From Burkholderia anthina (lineage in GTDB: Bacteria; Pseudomonadota; Gammaproteobacteria; Burkholderiales; Burkholderiaceae): 64,000 bases of DNA. Both the position numbers and the translations under genes were made by a program. The notes under the pieces are model-generated. The model did no database searches and was not told the origin of the DNA. It was given only the letters and a program-made list of their open reading frames with translations. Shown one piece after another: positions 53,473 to 63,831 of the stretch. The stretch lies in contig NZ_LNJP01000003.1 of NCBI RefSeq assembly GCF_001547525.1, forward strand, positions 1,426,001 to 1,490,000, read 5' to 3'. Positions within the stretch are counted from its first letter, which is position 1. Every line of letters starts with the position of its first letter.

Positions 53473-54876
53473 TTACACGAGCCCCGTCGCGTAGTACACG
53501 GCGATCACGAAGAACACGGCGAGCGTCTTGATGACGGTGACCGCGAAGATGTCGCGATACGACTCGCGGTGCGTGAGGCCCGTGACCGCGAGCAGCGTGA
53601 TGACCGCGCCGTTGTGCGGCAGCGTGTCCATGCCGCCGCTCGCCATCGCGACGACCCGGTGCAGCACGTCCATCGGGATGTTGGCGGCCTGCGCGCCCTT
53701 GATGAACAGGTCCGACATCGCGGCGAGCGCGATGCTCATGCCGCCCGACGCCGAGCCCGTGATGCCGGCGAGCGAGCTGACCGACACCGCTGCGTTGACG
53801 AGCGGGTTCGGGATGCTCTTCAGCGCATCGCTGACGACGAGGAAGCCCGGCAGCGCGGCGATCACGCCGCCGAAGCCGTATTCCGACGCGGTGTTCATCG
53901 CGGCGAGCAGCGCGCCGGCGACGGCGGCCTTCGAGCCGGCCGCGAAGCGGCCGCTGACGCGCTTGAATGCCGTCAGCACCACCAGCACGATACCGAGCAG
54001 CAGCGCGGCCTCGACCGACCAGATCGCGACGACGGTCTTGATCGACGTCGTGACCGGCGCGTGCACGCCCGGCAGCACTTCCGGCGCGACCGTGTACGAC
54101 GCGGCACCGTACCACTGCGGGATCAGCTTCGTGAACGCGAAGTTCGACACGCCGACGAGGATCAGCGGCAGGATCGCCAGCGCGGGGTGCGGCAGCGTCT
54201 TCGCCTCGACGCGTTCCGGCTCGTTGACGAGCGACGTGCCGTAGCCTTCGCCCTTCGCCATTGCCGAACGGCGCCGCCATTCGAGATACGCGAGGCCGAC
54301 GACGATGATGAACAGCGAGCCGATCGTGCCGAGCGCGGGCGCGGCCCAGGCGGTCGTCTTGAAGAACGTGGTCGGGATGATGTTCTGGATCTGCGGCGTG
54401 CCGGGCAGCGAATCCATCGTGAACGAGAACGCGCCGAGGGCGATCGCGCCGGGCATCAGCCGTTTCGGGATGTTGCTCTGGCGATAGAGTTCGGCCGCGA
54501 ACGGATAGACCGCGAACACCACGACGAACAGCGAGACGCCGCCATAGGTGAGCAGCGCGCACACCGCGACGATCACCGCATTCGCGCGCGAGCGGCCGAT
54601 GTAGCGGATCGCCGCGTGAACGATCGACTCGGAGAACCCGGACAGCTCGATCACCTTGCCGAACACGGCGCCGAGCATGAAGACCGGGAAATACAGTTTG
54701 ACGAAGCCGACCATCTTCTCCATGAAGATGCCCGAGAAAACGGGTGCGACGGCGGCGGGTTCGGTCAGGAGCACCGCGCCGAGCGCGGCGATCGGCGCGA
54801 ACAGGATCACGCTGTAGCCGCGATACGCGGCGAACATCAGGAACGCCAGCGCGGCGAGGACGATCACGAAAGACAA
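53473..54876 (-). CDS. GntP-family permease
   Basis: The 467-residue, roughly 12-helix membrane protein resembles GntP/beta-hydroxybutyrate permeases: SFTMDSLPGTPQIQNIIPTT, FGGVIAALPGFLVVSDALKS, SLAGITGSASGGMSIALAAM and GGMDTLPHNGAVITLLAVTG. Substrates in the family are gluconate, 3-hydroxybutyrate or other hydroxy acids. A sigma-54 promoter lies upstream and a sigma-54 activator is encoded divergently, implying induction by an organic acid. Confidence 0.9.
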   Translation of the reverse strand: MSFVIVLAALAFLMFAAYRGYSVILFAPIAALGAVLLTEPAAVAPVFSGIFMEKMVGFVKLYFPVFMLGAVFGKVIELSGFSESIVHAAIRYIGRSRANAVIVAVCALLTYGGVSLFVVVFAVYPFAAELYRQSNIPKRLMPGAIALGAFSFTMDSLPGTPQIQNIIPTTFFKTTAWAAPALGTIGSLFIIVVGLAYLEWRRRSAMAKGEGYGTSLVNEPERVEAKTLPHPALAILPLILVGVSNFAFTKLIPQWYGAASYTVAPEVLPGVHAPVTTSIKTVVAIWSVEAALLLGIVLVVLTAFKRVSGRFAAGSKAAVAGALLAAMNTASEYGFGGVIAALPGFLVVSDALKSIPNPLVNAAVSVSSLAGITGSASGGMSIALAAMSDLFIKGAQAANIPMDVLHRVVAMASGGMDTLPHNGAVITLLAVTGLTHRESYRDIFAVTVIKTLAVFFVIAVYYATGLV

Positions 54877-54952
54877 GGGAGTCTCCTAAAAGCTTGGAAT
54901 GGCTTTGGTTGTTGTTCGATCGCGCGGTGCACCGCGGACCAACTCGGGTTGG

Positions 54953-54968
54953 TGCAGGTTTCGTGCCA
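54953..54968 (-). promoter_or_regulatory. sigma-54 promoter of the GntP-family gene
   Basis: On the minus strand TGGCAC-GAAAC-CTGCA differs from the -24/-12 consensus TGGCAC-N5-TTGCA at one base. It lies 77 bp before the permease ATG. Confidence 0.8.
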
Positions 54969-55048
54969 TCGGGCGCATTGCGCCGCCGGACATGGGCCCG
55001 CCGACGGCCGGCGGGCCCGCGCCGGCGTAAGTCTGACGATTCTACATA

Positions 55049-55072
55049 AAACGTCTCCATCGGGAGACGTTT
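55049..55072. promoter_or_regulatory. activator-binding inverted repeat (UAS1)
   Basis: AAACGTCTCC-ATCG-GGAGACGTTT is a perfect 10-bp inverted repeat centred about 100 bp upstream of the sigma-54 promoter, a normal place for an enhancer site of the divergently encoded activator. Confidence 0.7.
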
Positions 55073-55152
55073 CGGCCATCCGGCCGACCCTCGAAATCAT
55101 GCAGGGCTTTCCCGGACAACGCATTGCGGGGTGTCTCCGGAGTGAGATAATC

Positions 55153-55170
55153 CGTCTCGTTCCAGAGACA
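55153..55170. promoter_or_regulatory. second activator half-site pair (UAS2)
   Basis: GTCTC (55154-55158) and GAGAC (55165-55169) repeat the core of UAS1 with 6 bp between, centred 101 bp from it and 42 bp before the activator start, so autoregulation is possible. Confidence 0.5.
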
Positions 55171-55203
55171 ATCTGGCCGACGATACATGGAGACGACGAC
55201 ACG

Positions 55204-56691
<1,488 letters not shown>

Positions 56692-56744
56692 GCCGATCGG
56701 CGACGCCGATGCGGCCCGATGTAACGCATCGAACAGGAGTCACG

Positions 56745-57281
56745 ATGAAGCAGATCGGCATCGCGGGGTGGCTGACCATGTTGCTGGCGGGCGCCGCACT
56801 CGCGCAGGCCGGCAACACCGACACGCCCGACGCGCCCGACGTGCGGCGCAACTGGTACAACGATCCGTTCGTCGCGCTGTCGCGGGACGTGGCCGAATGC
56901 CCGTTGCCGCTCGGCCCGTGGATGACGCGCGCGGAGATGACGGACGATGCGCACTACCGCGCCGAACGCGGTACGACGTGCTGGCTCGCCCATCGCTGCA
57001 CGAAGCCGAACTCGTACATGTATGACGCGTCGATCGCCGATGCGGCGAAGGCGCACTTTGCCGGCTCCGATCGTCTGCGCGGCACGAGCCTGTGGATCAC
57101 CGTGCAGCGACGTTTCATCTACGTCGAAGGATGCGCGGATACGGCATTCGATCGCCAGGCGCTGCAACGCGAATTCGAGGCGCTTCCGGACGTCGAGCAG
57201 GTTTTCATTCGCATCACCGACGATCCGCGCAAGCGCTTGCCGTACAAGGCGCGCGGGCAACCCGACCGCACGCCGGACTGA
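56745..57281 (+). CDS. exported protein with a BON-like region
   Basis: The 178-residue protein starts at 56745 after AGGAGT. The signal peptide is MKQIGIAGWLTMLLAGAALA. The mature N-terminal part has three visible cysteines (ECPLPLG; TTCWLAHRCTK). The C-terminal part (about 102-165: GTSLWITVQRRFIYVEGCAD, DVEQVFIRITDDPRKRLPYK) reads like a BON domain, which binds membranes or proteins in the periplasm. It follows the activator gene by 53 bp on the same strand but need not be linked. Function unknown. Confidence 0.65.
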   Translation: MKQIGIAGWLTMLLAGAALAQAGNTDTPDAPDVRRNWYNDPFVALSRDVAECPLPLGPWMTRAEMTDDAHYRAERGTTCWLAHRCTKPNSYMYDASIADAAKAHFAGSDRLRGTSLWITVQRRFIYVEGCADTAFDRQALQREFEALPDVEQVFIRITDDPRKRLPYKARGQPDRTPD

Positions 57282-57342
57282 CGGCCGAACGGCTGCCCAT
57301 GGCATACTCGCGACATTCAAAAAAAGGTTGACGGGAACAACA

Positions 57343-57615
57343 ATGAAACACATGCTTGCGTCGGTCTGTCGGTGGCCTCGGGCGGCCGTGATGCTGGTTC
57401 TGGTTGCCGGGCTCGGCGGGTGCGGTGGCGGTGCTCCGCTGTTCACTTCGGACGGGCGTCCGACCACGCAGGTGCAATGCACCGGCAGCGACTGGAGCAA
57501 TTGCACGGACAATGCCCGGGCCATGTGCAACGGAGATTTCGACGTGATCCAGCAATCGACGGATGACGCCGTGCGAAATCTTCTCTTCGCATGCAAGAAG
57601 AAAAGCGGTTATTGA
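57343..57615 (+). CDS. small lipoprotein, hypothetical
   Basis: The 90-residue product has a signal peptide with a lipobox VAGLGGC (C27), so it is probably acylated. The mature part has four more Cys (QCTGSDWSNCTDNARAMCNG; LFACKKKSGY), likely two disulfides. Spacing from the BON-like gene is 61 bp, so the two may form an operon. Unrecognised family. Confidence 0.7.
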   Translation: MKHMLASVCRWPRAAVMLVLVAGLGGCGGGAPLFTSDGRPTTQVQCTGSDWSNCTDNARAMCNGDFDVIQQSTDDAVRNLLFACKKKSGY

Positions 57616-57717
57616 TCCCGAAATGACCGGCTGAGGAGACCACGATCGGGTGAAGCGCTTTTCTGTTTGCTTGAGTCACTTGTTTTTCACGAATAACACT
57701 CACGGAGTCCCATCCAT

Positions 57718-58020
57718 ATGGCGACCTACAGGCAATTGACCGCGCAGCTCGAACGGCTTCAGCAAAAGATCGACAAGGAACGTGAAAAGGCGATCGCCGA
57801 CGCGATCGCGACGATCCGCGCGAAAATCGACGAATACGACATCACGCCGGAAGAGCTCGGTTTTCGCCCGGCAAGAGCGGCCGCCGCTGCCGCCGCGAAG
57901 CCCAAGCGCACCTTGCCGCCCAAGTACCTGAACCCGAAGACGGGCGAAACCTGGAGTGGCCGCGGGCGGGCGCCGGCATGGCTCGGCAAGAATCGCGGAC
58001 GTTTCCTGATCAAGGACTGA
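57718..58020 (+). CDS. H-NS family nucleoid-associated protein
   Basis: The 100-residue protein has an N-terminal oligomerisation coiled coil (about 5-38: LERLQQKIDKEREKAIADAI), a DITPEELGF linker segment and the H-NS DNA-binding motif KYLNPKTGETWSGRGRAPAW (about 69-88). It binds AT-rich DNA and silences genes. A weak promoter-like pair (TTGAGT, 17 bp, TAACAC, 57671-57699) lies upstream. Directly after its stop lies one unit of the 23-bp repeat family and then a strong terminator. Confidence 0.92.
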   Translation: MATYRQLTAQLERLQQKIDKEREKAIADAIATIRAKIDEYDITPEELGFRPARAAAAAAAKPKRTLPPKYLNPKTGETWSGRGRAPAWLGKNRGRFLIKD

Positions 58021-58038
58021 CTCCCGAAAATCCTCACC
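58021..58038. repeat. 23-bp repeat family unit, inverted orientation
   Basis: CTCCCGAAAATCCTCACC immediately after the H-NS gene stop is the reverse complement of GGTGAGGATTTTCGGGAG, the conserved core of the array at 61259-61534. Confidence 0.65.
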
Positions 58039-58055
58039 TTTCGCGTGTCGACCGA

Positions 58056-58096
58056 CGGTGCGAATGGCCATGCGGCCTTCGCACCGTTTTGTTTTT
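58056..58096 (+). terminator. rho-independent terminator of the H-NS gene
   Basis: CGGTGCGAA (58056-58064) pairs with TTCGCACCG (58078-58086), with GGCC/GGCC continuing the stem, then TTTTGTTTTT. Confidence 0.85.
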
Positions 58097-58321
58097 GCGC
58101 GCGCGTCATGCGATTTTCCCCGACGGATTGAAGTGCGCCGCCGCGCAATTAACGGATACCGTTTTGCGAATTTGCCGCGATCCGACTGCATATCGCGGGG
58201 AATTCCCGTAAACAACCGCGTAATGGCGCAGCGCACGCGCATTGGCATTGGCCATTTTCGCGGTGCATGCATGACGCGGATTTTCATCACCGTTCGCGTG
58301 GTGGCGCGGTATGTCGTGCGA

Positions 58322-58361
58322 TTCCCGAAGATACTCACCATGGCTCCTGTAAATCCTCACC
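58322..58361. repeat. two 23-bp repeat family units, inverted orientation
   Basis: TTCCCGAAGATACTCACC (58322-58339) and CTCCTGTAAATCCTCACC (58344-58361) are reverse complements of the GGTGAG...CGGGAG core, spaced 22 bp. Confidence 0.6.
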
Positions 58362-58601
58362 TTTGAGAAAGCGGCTGCAGCGTCGTGCCGCGTTGCGTGC
58401 ATCGTGCGAGCGGCGCTGCGATGCCGGGCCGCATGTGGTGCAGGCCCATGGTGCGGGCGTTGACGTCCGTCGAATAGTCGGCCGTTCGGCATATAGGCAC
58501 TCGCGGGCGCTTCGCCTATGCTTGGAGTTCGCGTCGATCGGCGCATGGCCTGCCCGGCCGCATGCCGATCGTGTCGTCTTTCGTCACCGCAGGGAGCCGA
58601 T

Positions 58602-60959
58602 GTGACCGTTCGCCATCTCGATGCGTTGTTCCAGCCCAAGTCCGTTGCGGTCGTCGGCGCGTCATCGCGCGCGGGCAGTATCGGCGCGATGGTGTGGTCG
58701 CGCGTGCTCGACGGCGCGTTCCAGGGGCCCGTGTGGCCGGTCAACCCGAAATATCGCGAGCTGGACGGGCATGCGGTCGTCTCCGATGTCGACCGGTTGC
58801 CCGCGCCGCCGTCGGTTGCCGTGATCTGCACACCGCCCGCGACCTGGGCCGGCATCGTGCGCAAGCTCGGCGAGCTCGGCACGCGCGTCGCGGTGATCGT
58901 CGGCGAGGCGCGCACCGATGCCGATCGCGCCGCGGTCGATCGTACGCTGAAGGCGGCGAAGCCGTTCGTGCTCCGTATCGTCGGGCCCGGCAGCCTGGGC
59001 GTGTTGTCGCCCGCGCGGCATGCGCATTTCGGCGCGCCTGCGTATACGGCGCGATCGGGCGGCGTCGCGTGGGTGTCGCAATCGAATGCGTTGACGAACG
59101 CGGTGCTTGGCTGGGCCGATGCGCGCGGCCTCGGCTTTTCGCATGTCGTCGCGCTCGGCAGCGAATCCGACGTCGATGCGGGCGACGTACTCGACTATCT
59201 GGCAAGCGACCCCGGCACGCGCGCGATCCTGCTCGAACTCGATACCGTGCGCGCGGCGCGCAAGTTCATGTCGGCCGCGCGCGCGGCCGCACGCAACAAG
59301 CCGGTGCTCGCGTTGCGCACCGGCCGGGCCGACCCCGGCGACGCGCTGTACACGGCGGCGTTCCAGCGCGCGGGCATGGTGCGTGTCGATGCGCTCGACG
59401 ATCTGCTCGACGAAATCGAGACGCTCGGCGTTGGCCGTGTTACCGCGCGTGGGGCGGCGACGCTCGTGACGAGCGACGCGGGCGTGGCGAAACTCGCGGT
59501 CGATGCGGTGGCCGAGGTGCGTGACGTGCTGACAAACTGGTCGCCTGCGGCAACGTCGGCCGTCGCGGCCGCGCTGCCGCATCTCGCGGCACCCGGCAAC
59601 CCGCTCACGTTGGGCGACGATGCGCGCCCCGAGCATTTTGCCGAGGCGATCAAGGCGCTCGCCCCGTTTCCGCAGACGGGCACGCTGTTCGTCGTTCATT
59701 CGACTTCGCACAGCGCGCCGGCCGATCGGGTCGCGCGCACGCTGATCGACTCGCGGCAATACGCGCATCGCGGCATCCTCGCGTGTTTCTTCGGCGCGGT
59801 CGACGCGGCGACGCGCGACGCGCTGCACGCGAACGGCATTCCGGTGCATACGACGCCGCAGCGGCTCGCACGCGCGTATGCGCGTCTCGTCGACTACAAC
59901 CTCGGGCGCCAACTGCTGATGCAGACGCCGGAGGGCGCGCCGCTGCAGCCGGCCGAGTGCGTGGCATCGGCCCAGGCCGATGCGCGCCGCATGGTCGAAG
60001 CCGGTCAGCATGAACTGGCCGGCGAAGCCGCGCTGGCCTGGCTGTCCCGTTTCGGTCTGCAGGGCGAGCAGCCGGACGAACCGGCCGGGAAGAAGATCGT
60101 CGATATCACGGTCGACATGTACGACGATTCGAACTTCGGTCCGGTGTTTCGCTATGCCGTGCCGCCCGCGGACGGTGTATCGGCGCCGTTCGTCGTCTAC
60201 GGCCTGCCGCCGCTGAACACCGTGCTCGCCCGCGCGGTGATGGAGCGTTCGCCGTATGCGCGCAGCACGCCCGTCGAACCGACGCTCGACGCGCTGACGG
60301 CCCTGTCGCAGGCCGTTTGCGACGTGCGTGAAGTCGTGGCGATGTCGGTCACGCTGCGCGTGCTGTCCGACCGCGCATGGGTAGTCGCGCCGCGCATCAC
60401 GCTGGCTTCGGGGCGCAGCCGGCTCGCGATCATGCCGTATCCGCGGCACCTCGAGCAGACGCTCGAGTGGCACGGCGAGACGGTGACGATCCGCCCGATC
60501 CGTCCGGAGGACGAAGCCGCGCACAACGAACTGCTCGGTGCGATGACGCCGGAAGATCTGCGGATGCGTTTCTTCGGCGCGGTGCGCAGCTTCGATCATT
60601 CGCAGGTGGCGCGCATGACGCAGATCGACTACGACCGCGAGATGGCTTTCATCGTGTCGTTTACCGATGTGTCCGGGCGCGACCACACGCTCGCGGTGGT
60701 GCGCGCGGTCGCCGATCCCGACAACGAGACGGCGGAGTTCGCGATCGCGGTGCGGCCCGATCAGAAGGGCAAGGGGCTCGGCCGGCTGATGATGGCCCGC
60801 ATCATCGACTACGCACGCTCGCGTGGCACCGCCTGGATGGTCGGCGAGGCGCTGCGCGAGAATTCGGCGATGATTTCGCTCGCGAAATCGTGCGGTTTCG
60901 AGGTGTCGACGACGGAGGAGCCCGGTGTCGTCGGTTTCAGGATGAAGTTGCAGCCGTAG
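58602..60959 (+). CDS. Pat/YfiQ-like protein acetyltransferase with incomplete acyl-CoA synthetase part
   Basis: The 785-residue protein starts at GTG 58602 after AGGGAG. Order: CoA-binding Rossmann domain (about 5-115: PKSVAVVGASSRAGSIGAMV), succinyl-CoA-ligase-like domains (about 120-440), a remnant ATP-grasp region (about 475-610) in which the sequence passes from WLSRFGLQ directly to ITVDMYDDSNFGPVF, and a C-terminal GNAT domain (623-785, AVRPDQKGKGLGRLM). Pat enzymes acetylate acetyl-CoA synthetase and other proteins. The missing first ATP-grasp lobe (about 100 residues versus the 886-residue E. coli enzyme) argues against synthetase activity. Confidence 0.85.
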   Translation: MTVRHLDALFQPKSVAVVGASSRAGSIGAMVWSRVLDGAFQGPVWPVNPKYRELDGHAVVSDVDRLPAPPSVAVICTPPATWAGIVRKLGELGTRVAVIVGEARTDADRAAVDRTLKAAKPFVLRIVGPGSLGVLSPARHAHFGAPAYTARSGGVAWVSQSNALTNAVLGWADARGLGFSHVVALGSESDVDAGDVLDYLASDPGTRAILLELDTVRAARKFMSAARAAARNKPVLALRTGRADPGDALYTAAFQRAGMVRVDALDDLLDEIETLGVGRVTARGAATLVTSDAGVAKLAVDAVAEVRDVLTNWSPAATSAVAAALPHLAAPGNPLTLGDDARPEHFAEAIKALAPFPQTGTLFVVHSTSHSAPADRVARTLIDSRQYAHRGILACFFGAVDAATRDALHANGIPVHTTPQRLARAYARLVDYNLGRQLLMQTPEGAPLQPAECVASAQADARRMVEAGQHELAGEAALAWLSRFGLQGEQPDEPAGKKIVDITVDMYDDSNFGPVFRYAVPPADGVSAPFVVYGLPPLNTVLARAVMERSPYARSTPVEPTLDALTALSQAVCDVREVVAMSVTLRVLSDRAWVVAPRITLASGRSRLAIMPYPRHLEQTLEWHGETVTIRPIRPEDEAAHNELLGAMTPEDLRMRFFGAVRSFDHSQVARMTQIDYDREMAFIVSFTDVSGRDHTLAVVRAVADPDNETAEFAIAVRPDQKGKGLGRLMMARIIDYARSRGTAWMVGEALRENSAMISLAKSCGFEVSTTEEPGVVGFRMKLQP

Positions 60960-61622
60960 GCGTCGGTCCGCGCCCCGACGCTGAAGGGTGAGCGCATGGC
61001 GTCGAGGCAGCAATGTCTTGCCATGCCGGAATTTCGATCAGGAATGCAAAGAAGTCAAAAAATCATCCCGGATGAAGCGCTTGCCAACGTGTCGAGCCTG
61101 TCGATCGCGGCGATATCGCGCGGCACGGATGAGGTCGGGAGATGCGCACCAGCGTGCTGCGATATTCGTCTTGCGCTGCCGTTTCAAGCGATGTGCTCGC
61201 AAATATTCGCGGCCATATGCCGACCTCGCGGATTCAAAGCCATCACGAAGGTGAGACAGGTGAGATTTTTCGGGAGCAGTGAGGGAGCTTTTCCGGGACA
61301 GCGTGGTGAGCCGATACGGGAGCATTCGGTGAGCTTTCCCGGGAACGGCCGGTGAGCACCTGCGGGAGGTGCCGGTGAGCCTTTCCGGGGCGCTTCGGTG
61401 AGCACTTGCGGGAGCAATCGGTGAGGATGTTCGGGAGGTGTCAGTCAGCGTCTCGGGGCGCCTTGGGTGAGGTTTTCCGGGAGGCGGTGGTGAGCGCTTG
61501 CGGGATGCCGAGGTGAGCTTTTTCGGGAGCATGCGAATGCACGGCTCCCGCGGGCGCGGCGCCGGCCAATACCGGCGTCATGCGCGGGTGCAGGCACGCA
61601 GGAAGCGTGCCCGCGATGACAT
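60960..61622. other. 663-bp non-coding region carrying the 23-bp repeat array
   Basis: Between the Pat-like gene and the convergent H-NS-like gene. Before the array (60960-61258) nothing else was recognised; frames crossing the region are artefacts of the repeat. Confidence 0.6.
61259..61534. repeat. tandem array of twelve 23-bp imperfect repeats
   Basis: Twelve head-to-tail units of exactly 23 bp begin at 61259, 61282, 61305 and so on to 61512. The consensus is GGTGAGC-N6-CGGGAG-N4, with the two core blocks conserved in nearly every unit (units 2 and 9 are most diverged) and the rest variable. There are no unique spacers and the period is not a multiple of three, so it is neither a CRISPR nor a protein repeat. 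Confidence 0.9.
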
Positions 61623-62165
61623 TCACGCGGTGAGTTTCGACGCCGCGTCGTTCACCTGATCGCGCGAAATCGCGAGTTCCTCGAGGTGCGAATCGGCATA
61701 GACGGCGCCGGTTTCGCGCTCGAGGCGGGCGATCGTCAGCGCACAGCGCGCGGTGTCTTTCGGCATCGCGATGAAGCGCTTGACCGATTCGCCGGACGTG
61801 AACGCGTCGAAGAGTGCGCCGCGCACGTCGTCGGGAAGCGTCTTGGTCCACTGGTACGGCTTGCCGTTGAACGTGATCGACGGCGGCAGCGTGCGTTCCT
61901 TCTTGGTCGCCGTGATGAGCCCGTAGGTGCGGGCCGCGTCGCCGATCTGCTCCGGCGAGAAGAGTTCGTCAGGCGTGATGTCGAACTGCTCGATGTAGTT
62001 CTCGATCGCCTGCATCGCGGCGGCGCGATCGTCGCGCTTCTTCTGTGCGCGCGCGACGATATCGCGCAGCTCGTCCGCTTCCTCGGGCGTGATCGTGAAG
62101 CTTGCCTGCTTCTGCTGAAGTTCGGAGAAACGCTGGAATTCTTGATCGTTCAGAAGTTTGGCCAT
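61623..62165 (-). CDS. divergent H-NS-like protein
   Basis: The 180-residue protein has an N-terminal coiled-coil-like region (about 7-60: FQRFSELQQKQASFTITPEE, DIVARAQKKRDDRAAAMQAI). A segment IEQFDITPDELF parallels DEYDITPEELGF of the H-NS gene at 57718. Next comes KKERTLPPSITFNGKPYQWT, placed like the H-NS DNA-binding motif but without the GRGR-P core, then a C-terminal extension (about 110-180). I infer a diverged H-NS relative; DNA binding is not assured. It ends 89 bp from the 23-bp repeat array. Start at 62165 or nine bases upstream. Confidence 0.65.
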   Translation of the reverse strand: MAKLLNDQEFQRFSELQQKQASFTITPEEADELRDIVARAQKKRDDRAAAMQAIENYIEQFDITPDELFSPEQIGDAARTYGLITATKKERTLPPSITFNGKPYQWTKTLPDDVRGALFDAFTSGESVKRFIAMPKDTARCALTIARLERETGAVYADSHLEELAISRDQVNDAASKLTA

Positions 62166-62350
62166 GACATCCATCGGACACGACGGCCGCGACAACCGGC
62201 CGCCGTAGTTTTTGAGAGGGCCGCTATTCTAGCGTAGCGCCGCGGGCGCCCGATGCGACATCGCGCATCGGCCGCCGCACGGGCGTCGCGCGCAACCGGA
62301 GCCGGCGCCGCTTCGCGTTGCCCGGTGCGCGTTGCCGGCTATCCCGCGTG

Positions 62351-63172
62351 TCAGCAGGTCTCGGTGCGGCACATCGACAGATGGGCGGCCGTGTCGCGCA
62401 GTGCGCCGACGACCACGTCGACGGACGGCGCCATATGCGCATCGATCCGGCGCATGTACGGGCAGGTCAGCACCGCGATTGCATGGCCGGCCGGCCCGAG
62501 GATCGGCACGGTCAGGTCGGTCACGCCGTACGCCTGGCGGCTGTCCTGGCGCAGATAGCCGGACTGCCGGATCGACTGGCACGCAGTCGCGAGCTCCTGT
62601 TCGTTCAGCGGCGCCTCGCCCTTGACCTTGCGGTGCTCGGCCAGCATGTGCGCGCGTTGCTCGGAGCCCTGGAACGCCAGCATCATGCGCCCCGACGCCG
62701 TATCGGCGAGCCCGACGCGCGAGCCGAGCCGGACCGACACGCCCCACGGGCCGGGCCCGTCCACCTGGGCGATCACGAGCAGGTTGCCGCGATCGTAGAC
62801 GGACAGGTGGCACGACTGCTCCGCGGCATCGGCGAAGCGCTGCATCGGCGGCAGCGCCTCGGCGATCAGCCGGTTCATCGGCGGATGCCGGTGTGCAAGC
62901 GCGAACAGCTTGAGGCTGAGCGTGTAGCGATCGCCGCCGGTCGAACGCATCACGTAGCGGCGCGCGACGAGGCGTTCGAGCATCCGGTAGATTTCGCTCG
63001 CGTTACGGCCGAGTTCCTTCGTGATTTCGGTGCGGGTGAGTCCTTCCTTCTGCTCGGACAGGAGTTCGAGAATGTCGAGGCCCTTGTCGAGCGCGGGGGC
63101 GCGATAGCGTTCGATAGCGGCCATCGATTCCCGTGCGTCGCAGCCGGGAAGCGGGTCGTTGGTTGTCTGCAT
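62351..63172 (-). CDS. IclR-family transcriptional regulator
   Basis: The 273-residue protein has an N-terminal winged helix (about 25-88: ALDKGLDILELLSEQKEGLT, TEITKELGRNASEIYRMLER) and a C-terminal effector domain (about 105-265). IclR proteins usually repress or activate an adjacent catabolic operon. It is divergent from the FAH-family gene 660 bp away, its likely target. The protein ends MCRTETC with two Cys, which is unusual but unexplained. Confidence 0.9.
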   Translation of the reverse strand: MQTTNDPLPGCDARESMAAIERYRAPALDKGLDILELLSEQKEGLTRTEITKELGRNASEIYRMLERLVARRYVMRSTGGDRYTLSLKLFALAHRHPPMNRLIAEALPPMQRFADAAEQSCHLSVYDRGNLLVIAQVDGPGPWGVSVRLGSRVGLADTASGRMMLAFQGSEQRAHMLAEHRKVKGEAPLNEQELATACQSIRQSGYLRQDSRQAYGVTDLTVPILGPAGHAIAVLTCPYMRRIDAHMAPSVDVVVGALRDTAAHLSMCRTETC

Positions 63173-63831
63173 TGTCGGTGTGAGGTTGGGGGATTACTCG
63201 ATCGATTGGCGACGCACGCTGGCCGGTTCTGCACGTGTAGAGGGCGGCCCCGCGGATGGCGATGAAAGCCATCCGTACGAGCTTAGCAATAAACATACAG
63301 TGTGCAATGCAGCGTCTTTTTACTGATCATTACCGGAAAAGAACGGATGGGCAAACGTTTCCGATGACAGGGCACCCCGAATAGCCAGTATTCACGCACC
63401 GATGGCCGGCGCCATTGCGAATGGCGGCCGAGCCACCGACGCCGGTGCAGCGCGTGCTGCGTCGCAGCGTCCGCGGGCGCACCAATAGTCAGTATCCGTC
63501 GCGCGTCATTTCACGGCGCGCGGCCGATGGTACAAAGGGTTGCGGGCCAGCGACGGCGCGGCCGCGCGTGCAGCCGGCCGCATGGGGCGGCACGCGTCGC
63601 GCGTGCCGGGCCGTCGTCGCCGATGCACGGACCGGCGGCTGCCCGTTCGATGCGCGCCGTCCTTGCGTATGGCGCCGCGATCGCTGCGCCCGCGCGACCC
63701 CCGCGCGTCGACGGCATGCCGCATGCGGCGCCGACGCGCGCAATCGACGATCGACCATCAGTCCGGTGCGCGGCTGCGGAAGGCCGCGCCGGCCGGTATG
63801 CTGTCCCATTCGACAACAGAGGTTAAGCACG
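63173..63831. other. 659-bp divergent control region, IclR / FAH gene
   Basis: No gene is seen. AT-rich sequence at about 63280-63350 is the best place for promoters and IclR binding; no clear palindrome was identified. The rest is GC-rich with no recognised element. Confidence 0.45.

Larger units (their letters stand above)
58039..58601. other. non-coding region between H-NS and the Pat-like gene
   Basis: It contains the H-NS terminator, two more repeat units and a moderately AT-rich stretch (58100-58260). No gene was recognised; short frames there have poor codon bias. Confidence 0.45.

Noticed and set aside
61038..61532. 164-codon frame across the 23-bp array
   Set aside because: The frame stays open because of the repeat composition; the 23-bp period shifts frame in each unit, so no protein repeat is maintained, and no start signal is present.
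61259..61534. CRISPR array
   Set aside because: Units are contiguous with no unique spacers of 30-40 bp, cores are only 6+6 bp, and no cas genes are present.
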